A stretch of DNA of 64,000 nucleotides, from NCBI GenBank assembly GCA_029990175.1, contig JARKIP010000021.1, positions 16,001,501-16,065,500 on the forward strand, written 5' to 3'. Both the position numbers and the translations under genes were made by a program. The stretch is from Petunia secreta (lineage: Eukaryota > Streptophyta > Magnoliopsida > Solanales > Solanaceae). Under the pieces are notes generated by a model. It worked only from the letters and a program-made list of their open reading frames with translations, was not told the DNA's origin and did no database searches. This document shows positions 57,825 to 64,000 of this stretch, piece by piece. Every line of letters starts with the position of its first letter. Within the stretch, counting starts at the first letter, position 1.

Positions 57825-58017
57825 CCTAGGTTCTAATTCGAGTCCTAGGAGTCTTGGAGCAGTGTCTGAGTAGAGTCTCGCTTATGGGTATGTTGTCGAC
57901 CATACTTATGAGCGAGAGGCTACAGGGGCATGTTAGGAAATGTTTTCCCTTCGTTTCATCTCTATTCGTGCTGAGTAGCTTATATAGGTGCTGACCCTTT
58001 TTCGTGTATTGTATCAG

Positions 58018-59289
58018 ATGGCGAGGACGCGAGCATCCTCAGCCAGGAGGGCTGCATCTTCTACACCCGCGTCTGCGGGAGAGCCATCAGCACCTACGCA
58101 GCCGCCAGCTGCTAAGAAGACTCGGGCAGGTCGCCCGTCAGCCACTAGGCAGGACACAGCTATCCCTGCGGTGTCCGCAGCGACTCTGTCAGCATCTATT
58201 CCCCCTGTGCCTGCTGTTGTGCCAGGCACCGTTGTGATCTCTTCAGATGAGTATATGAGACTGATGACCTTGTCTAGCAATCAGGTCCCTGTCAGAGATG
58301 ATGTTGCAGCTCCTGTTTCGGCTCCTCAGCCGACCACACCTGTTATGAGCACGGCTACTTCTGAGGCTGCTCCTGATCATATTGCCCAGCCTTCTGCTTC
58401 TGCTCCTCAGGCAGGTCCTGTTATTTCTACTCCTCCTATGGGCACTGAGGAGGTTGCCAAGAGGATAGAGTCATTCATGAAGCTTCAGCCTCCAGAGTTC
58501 GACGGTACCTCAGCTACATGTACTGCCCAGAGGTACATTCAGAAGTGTGAGAAGATTTTGACAGTTCTTGGTACTAGAGACACCTTAGGGGTGCAGTGTG
58601 CTTCTTTCAGATTATCGGGAGATGCGGAGACATGGTGGGTCTCCATGATGCGGCAGAGGTCTAGTGACCTCCCTCCTTTGTCTTGGGCTGAGTTCGTGTC
58701 TATGTTCATGAGCAGGTTCGTGCCCCAGAGTCAGCACGATGCTCAGAGGCGCGAGTTTGAGGGGTTGAGGCAGGGAAACCTGTCTGTTTCAGAGTATGAC
58801 ACCAGGTTCTTGTGGTTGTCTCAGTTTGCGCCGGCTATGGTGGCTCAGGAGAGGGACAAGGTCCTCCGGTTTGTTGAGGGTCTTCATCCCCGCTTGCAGG
58901 TAGCTGTTGCCCCTGATATGTGCAATAAGTCATATTTTGAGATAGTTGATGTGGCGCGGCGGATGGAGGATATCTTCGCCAGGGCTGACGCGGAGAGGGC
59001 GGCCAAGAGATCGCGTCAGTCTGGTGGGTATAGTGGATCCGCTCAGAGGGGTCAGGGTCATCAGGGCCGTTCTCAGTCTAGGCCCCAGGCTGCTGCTTTG
59101 CCTGCCCAGGATTTTTCTTCAGAGACCCCGAGGCCTCAGTCATCCCAGAGGCCGGGTGGCTCTTCGCAGTCTGGTCCGCCGCAGTGCGGGAGGTGCCATC
59201 AGAGGCATCATGGGAGGTGTTCGTCTGGAGGTGGTCATGGCAGAGGTGGTAGAGGCGGTAGAGGAGGTAGAGGTGATGGATGTTTTGAG
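58018..59289 (+). CDS. Gypsy gag, interrupted by a hAT element in the zinc knuckle
   Basis: Structural capsid/nucleocapsid part. Start ATG at 58018 (MARTRASSARRAAS); an in-frame ATG at 57988 lies in the leader and is less likely. The Ala/Pro-rich N-terminus is followed by the retrotransposon gag domain (about residues 150-330, with FMKLQPPEFDGTS, DAETWWVSMMRQR and LSVSEYDTRFLWLSQFAPAM), then an Arg/Ser/Gly-rich tail leading into a CCHC zinc knuckle. The knuckle begins with CFE at 59280-59288, and the hAT element starts at 59290, separating its first Cys from the rest, which resumes after 61421. With the insertion present the frame ends within two codons. GC content is much higher than in the surroundings, normal for this family. 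Confidence 0.92.
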
Positions 59290-59689
59290 TAGAGCCGTCA
59301 ATATGGGCTTGGCCCGTTGGGCTGGCCCGGCCTGACCCGTGATTTGATAGGTTTGGGCTATGATTTTTCTAGCCCATAAAATACCGAGTCTTTTTAGCCC
59401 GACCCACGGAAGCCCACAACCCGTGAGGCTTGACCTAGGTTGGGCTGGCCTGGCCCGTGGGCTTAGTGAAATTACATTCGCCTTTTTTACCCTTTGTAGG
59501 TGCATTTAATTTGGGGTAAAATTATAGTAACAAAAAAATTAATAATTAAGAATTAAAAATTAATCTTACTAAATAAGTTAAAGTTCTACTATAATACTAT
59601 CTCTATATTATTAGTAACCTACTAATCTTAATCACCAGGAAAGAAAATATCTTATTAGGGTTAAACATTCACGTTTTCCTATAATAGCA

Positions 59690-60187
59690 GAAAAAATATG
59701 TGAACTTTTGGAGCCTTTTCATGAGATAACTAACTTGATTTCTGGTTCAAGTTACCCAACCTCTAATTTGTATTTTATGCAAGTTTGGAGAATTGAATGC
59801 ATGCTTAAAGAGAAATTGAACGATGAAGTTAAAGTTATTAAGGATATGGCTTCAAGAATGCATGAAAAGTTTGAAAAATATTGGGCAGAATACAGTGTAG
59901 TATTGGCATTTGGAGCAATTCTTGATCCTCGCATGAAGTTGCAATTTTTAAACTTTTGCTACTCTAAATTGGATCCGAGTTCTGCACATGAAAAGATAGG
60001 ACATGTGAAAGATAAATTGTGTAAGCTCTATAAATATTATGCAAATAGACAAATTGATGTTAATGATTCTTCTAGTATTCTGACCACATCAAGTGAAGAA
60101 AGAAGTAAATCCAAGGGATTCAAATTATTCCGCGTAAGTAATTTTTATATTGTTGTAAGTCGTATAATTTTTTATTATTTTATATTA

Positions 60188-60276
<89 letters not shown>

Positions 60277-60847
60277 GTATGTTATTGTTGTTATTGTCAT
60301 TTTGCTTCTTTTTTTACCTTATCATGTTTTTAACTTCATAGGAATTCAAAGCATTTGATATTGAAACTGCTTCTAGTGATGGAAAGTCGGAATTAGACCT
60401 TTACTTGGAGGAACCAAAGCTCGATCTTGAGAAGTTTCAAGAGATGGATGTTGTCATGTATTGGAGAGATTATTCTGGAAGATATCACAATCTTTCAGTG
60501 ATGGCACGAGATGTAATTAGTATTCCTATTACTACTGTAGCATCTGAATCGGCATTCAGCATTGGTGGTCGTGTTCTCACTAAGTATAAAAGTTGCATCC
60601 ATCATGATAACGTCCAAAAACTTGTTACTACCCGAAATTGGTTGCATGGCTTTACCCAAAAGCAAACTGGTATAATTTTTTATTTAAAGTAAATTTTATT
60701 AGTTCTTAAAATTTAGTTATTTATTAATGTTTAACTAACTCATATTGAATTGTAGATATAGATGAAAATGAAGATATTATGACAAATTTATTGCAAGAAG
60801 ATCCAGATGCTCATGATGAAGATGTGGTGGAATTGGATAAGCTATAG
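59690..60847 (+). pseudogene. hAT transposase, C-terminal fragment (3 exons)
   Basis: Exons about 59690-60133, 60342-60669 and 60756-60847, with GT-AG borders and stop TAG at 60845. The first has the DUF4413-like block AFGAILDPRMKLQFLNFCYS. The second has the hAT dimerisation domain with VMYWRDYSGRYHNLSVMARD and ISIPITTVASESAFSIGGRV. The third is an acidic tail. The BED zinc finger and the front of the catalytic domain are missing, and no start codon fits, so it cannot be an active transposase. Intron 1 holds a long ATT microsatellite. Confidence 0.88.
60191..60276 (+). repeat. (ATT)n microsatellite
   Basis: About 28 uninterrupted ATT units within the hAT transposase intron. The poly-leucine reading frame across it is an artefact. 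Confidence 0.95.
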
Positions 60848-61413
60848 TGAATGAAATGTACTCTTCTATTTTCAATTTTTTTTTTTTTTTTGCAATTTTA
60901 AAGTACTTACATACTAGAAATCTTTATAATACTTTTTATTTATATTTTAGTTTTTAATGTTGTTTCGAATGCAGGTTGATGGAAAATATCAGTTATGTTA
61001 AATTTGTGGTTTTATTCTTACTATCTTGTATTATTTGAAATTGCATCTAAAACTTTTGATTAATAAAAATTGAAAGTTGAAATTTGAAATGACTAAAGTC
61101 CAAATCAAGTATTTGTTAAGATCAAAATTTTTACAATTTGTTAACTAAAAGTAATAGTAATACTTGTATATTTCTAGTTTTAAAGGTTATCAAATTCAAA
61201 ATCAAAACTCATTATTTAAAAAAAAAAAAATTAAAAATTAATATTGGTGTGGTGGGCTGGCCCGGCCCGGCCTGCAGCCCACATAGGGCTGGGCTGGGCT
61301 AATGATTTAAAGGCCCACACAAATTGTGGGCCGGCCCGACCCAGCCCGGCAAACTGCAAAGCCCACGTGGGCTGGGTCGGGCTGGGTCGGGCCGGCCCAT
61401 ATTGACAGCACTA

Positions 61414-64000
61414 GTTTTGAGTGTGGGTCTCCAGAGCACTATGTCAGGAGTTGCCCTTATGTTTCATCAGGTCGCCAGGGATCCGCAGCTATGGTACCAT
61501 CTGGTCCTCAGGCCGCCAGGCCCGTTTCTCCGATTCCTCCTAGACAGCAGTCTCAGAGGGCTCCGGGTTCAGGAGGCTCGGCGCAGGTCTATGCTATGAC
61601 TCGTCAGGATGCTGAGGCATCCAATGATGTCATCACAGGTATTATTTATGTCTGTGGCCGCGATGCTTATGCTCTTATTGATCCGGGGTCTACCCATTCG
61701 TATGTGTCGCCGGGATTTGCCCCTTGCTTGGGCAGGGATCTGGTCTTCTTAGATGATCCCTTTATGGTTGCCACCCCTGTCGGGTCTTCTATATGTGTAG
61801 ATAGGGGTTATCGGCAGTGTATGATCTCCACCTGTGGTGTAGAGTCCTTAGTGGACCTGATGCTGCTCGATATGTCTGATTTCGATGTCATTATGGGCAT
61901 AGATTGGCTGGCTTCCTGTCATGCGACTTTGGATTGCCATGCCAAGTCCGTGACGATCGGGGCAGAGGGTGAGTCTCGGGTTGTATGGAGAGGTTCCAGG
62001 CCTTCTCCGAAGAGTAGGATCATTTCTTTCTTGGAGGCGCAGAGGATGATATCTAGTGGGTGCGAGGGATATATTGCTTCAGTTCGGGATGTCCGGGCAG
62101 AGGAGTTATCCCTTGATAGAGTTCCGGTTGTTTGTGAGTATCTGGATGTGTTTCCTGATGATTTGCCGGGTTTGCCGCCTATGCGGGAGATAGAGTTTTG
62201 CATTGATCTATTGCCAGGCACTCAGCCTAAATCTATTCCCCCGTATCGTATGGCTCCTGTTGAGTTGAGGGAGCTGAAGGAGCAGATTCAGGATTTGCTC
62301 GATAAGGGCTTCATTAGGCCCAGTGTGTCTCCATGGGGTGCCCCGGTATTATTTGTGAAGAAGAAGGATGGCTCTATGCGGATGTGTATTGATTACCGGC
62401 AGCTGAATAAGGTTACTATCAAGAATAGGTATCCGTTGCCGCGTATTGATGATTTGTTTGATCAGCTTCAGGGTGCTACCTTCTTCTCGAAGATTGATTT
62501 GAGGTCGGGGTATCATCAGTTGAGGATTCGGTCCGAGGACGTTTCCAAGACTGCTTTTCGTACCCGATATGGCCACTATGAGTTTCTGGTGATGTCTTTC
62601 GGGCTTACGAATGCCCCAGCTGCTTTCATGGATCTGATGAACCGAGTGTTCAAGGCCTACCTTGACTCCTTCGTCATTGTGTTTATCGATGATATCTTGG
62701 TTTATTCGAGGAGCAGGGAGGAGCATGAGCAGCATTTGAGAGTTGTTCTTCGGACTCTGAGGGATCAGCAGTTGTATGCCAAATTCTCCAAGTGTGAATT
62801 TTGGCTCAGTTCTGTATCTTTCCTAGGTCACGTGGTGACCAAGGATGGGGTGTGTGTTGATCCGAAGAAGATAGAGGTCGTTCAGAGTTGGCCTAGGCCT
62901 ACTTCTCCTACAGAGATTCGGAGTTTCTTAGGCTTGGCAGGTTATTATCGGCAGTTCGTCGAGGGGTTTTCTTCTATTTCAGCACCCCTGACGAAGTTGA
63001 CCCAGAAGAATGTTCCTTTCCTGTGGTCCGATGCCTGTGAGTCTAGCTTTCAGAAGCTTAAGACTCTGTTGACTTCAGCGCCAGTGTTGGCCTTGCCTAG
63101 TGGATCCGGGGGATTCACCGTATATTGTGATGCTTCGGGTGTTGGCCTGGGTAGCGTTCTGATGCAAGAGGGTAAGGTGATAGCTTATGCCTCGAGACAG
63201 CTGAAGGTCCATGAGAAGAATTATCCTGTCCATGATTTGGAGCTGTTAGCTGTCGTGTTTGCACTGAAGTTGTGGAGGCACTATCTTTATGGCGAGCCAT
63301 GTGAGATATTCACCGATCATAAGAGTCTCCAGTACTTGTTCACTCAGAAGGACTTGAACGGGAGACAGCGCCGCTGGTTAGAGCTGCTGAAGGATTATGA
63401 TCTTTCTATCCGGTATCATCCCGGAAAGGCTAATGTTGTAGCCGATGCCTTGAGTAGGAAGTCCATGGGTAGCCTCGCCTATCTTGATGCTGATATGAGG
63501 CCGTTGGCCCGTGAGTTGCAGGCTTTGTCCATTAGTGGGGTTCGGTTTGATGATTCTGTTCCAGGCCGGGTGCTTGCATATGTGGGGTCTCAGTCGTCTT
63601 TAGCTTCCCAGATTCGGGAAAGGCAGTTCGAGGATCCTTATCTGCGAGATCTCTGGGACAGGGTCCTGAGTGGGGGAGTGTCCTCGTTCGTGATTGGTGA
63701 TGATGGTGCTTTGCGGCTTAACGGCCGGGTATGTGTTCCAGCCATTGTGGAGCTGAGGCAGATGATTTTGGCAGAGGCTCACAGTTCGAGATATTCCATT
63801 CATCCGGGTACTGCGAAGATGTATCATGATCTTCGAGAGCTGTATTGGTGGAAAGGGATGAAGAGGGATGTTGCTGATTATGTATCTCGGTGTTTGAATT
63901 GCCAGCAGGTGAAGTATGAGCACCGGAGGCCAGCCGGGGTGACCAGGTCTATGCCCATTCCCGAGTGGAAGTTGGAGCAGATCACTATGGATTTCGTAGT
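61414..64000 (+). CDS. Gypsy pol: protease, RT, RNase H, start of integrase (runs off the window)
   Basis: Continues the gag frame after the hAT element: the rest of the CCHC knuckle, a linker, the aspartic protease site IDPGSTHS (near 61676), reverse transcriptase (VKKKDGSMRMCIDYRQLN, FSKIDLRSGYHQL, catalytic VFIDDILVYS at about 62680), RNase H (TVYCDASGVGLGSVLMQ, YASRQLKVHEKNYPVHDLEL, FTDHKSLQYLF, NVVADALSRK), then the integrase HHCC zinc-binding segment (H about 63780, SRCLNCQQVK near 63900) and the beginning of the core (MDFV at the window end). I found no stop or frameshift in this 2.6 kb. All catalytic residues of PR, RT and RNase H that I can check are present. The order PR-RT-RH-IN and sequence likeness fit Tekay-like chromoviruses. 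Confidence 0.94.

Larger units (their letters stand above)
59290..61413 (+). mobile_element. hAT transposon (2,124 bp), internally deleted
   Basis: Terminal inverted repeats TAGAGCCGTCAATATGGGC (59290) and its partner GCCCATATTGACAGCACTA (ending 61413), two mismatches over 19 bp. A perfect 8-bp duplication, GTTTTGAG, flanks it (59282-59289, 61414-61421), as expected for hAT. GGCCCGGCCC-rich subterminal repeats lie at both ends. It carries only the C-terminal part of a transposase, so it depends on an autonomous relative for movement. Confidence 0.96.
54979..64000 (+). mobile_element. Gypsy chromovirus on the + strand (3' part outside the window)
   Basis: 5' LTR 54979-57809 (starts TGTAACGACC, ends GTCGTGACA), primer site, then gag and pol in one long frame to the window end. 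Inserted into the 5' LTR of the older Gypsy. The left flank is GGCTG (54974-54978), and the matching duplication would lie beyond 64000. The parts of the frame I read have no stop except for a hAT insertion at 59290-61413. The 3' half of integrase, the polypurine tract and the 3' LTR are not in view, so age and completeness cannot be judged. Confidence 0.92.

Noticed and set aside
58014..58280. Open frames on the - strand and in other frames over gag
   Set aside because: They are shadows of the GC-rich gag sequence, which has the clear family match.
59708..60358. 216-codon frame ending in a poly-leucine stretch
   Set aside because: The leucine run is the ATT microsatellite in the transposase intron; the GT donor at 60134 ends the real exon.
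49640..63999. Endogenous pararetrovirus (caulimovirid) as source of the reverse transcriptase
   Set aside because: Both RT regions are joined to integrase and, in the - strand copy, a chromodomain, and are flanked by LTRs with initiator tRNA-Met primer sites, so they are Gypsy elements.

Overview
The window is plant nuclear DNA, most likely from a Solanaceae species. It has a split plant gene with GT-AG introns, a nuclear tRNA-His, SINE sequences of the type common in Solanaceae, and chromovirus-type Gypsy retrotransposons primed by initiator tRNA-Met. The family-level host call is an inference from the repeats and is not proven by any single base.

Layout. (1) 1-10,676 is ordinary gene space. 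An 11-exon nucleotide-sugar transporter gene (UTR5 type, 338 codons, intact) runs over 226-9,354 on the + strand. Its introns carry two Solanaceae SINE pieces, a dead Copia fragment with an Au-like SINE fragment inside it, and a 1.26-kb fold-back DNA element that carries a decayed zf-GRF sequence. A tRNA-His(GTG) gene follows at 10,591-10,662. (2) 11,581-44,837 reads as one very large Helitron on the - strand. Its 5' TC is at 44,837 and its 3' hairpin plus CTAG is at 11,581, between an A and a T of the host. In the element's own order it holds an RPA70-like single-strand DNA-binding protein gene; the RepHel gene (N-terminal exons with repeated LPDLN motifs, HUH Rep domain, PIF1-type helicase), which is broken by stops, frameshifts and a nested retrotransposon; and a roughly 6-kb 3' part with pieces of host genes (a DUF593/myosin-binding-like exon, an unidentified exon, a group C bZIP C-terminus, one exon of the 20S proteasome subunit alpha-2). 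A SEC13 pseudogene and two diverged copies of another unidentified gene piece lie on the opposite strand. (3) 21,400-29,138 is a young LTR element inserted in the helicase exon (5-bp duplication CTTTA). Its two 1,820-bp LTRs differ at only three positions I could find, but its interior is decayed and chimeric. (4) 44,838-46,985 is a gene-free spacer that ends in a G-box-rich stretch with a TATA-like box and a perfect hairpin. (5) 46,986-54,978 is an older Gypsy chromovirus on the - strand, without a protease region and with many stops. Its 5' LTR is cut at 54,979 by (6) a second Gypsy element on the + strand whose gag-pol frame is open wherever I read it, runs off the window at 64,000, and is interrupted in the gag zinc knuckle by a 2.1-kb hAT element with a perfect 8-bp duplication.

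The functional content is therefore one housekeeping gene, one tRNA, and a nested stack of mobile elements. The order of insertion can be read from the nesting: Helitron, then the 21.4-kb LTR element; and independently Gypsy (-), then Gypsy (+), then hAT. The most interesting object is the Helitron, with its RPA gene, the duplicated two-exon LPDLN module of RepHel, and at least five captured gene pieces.
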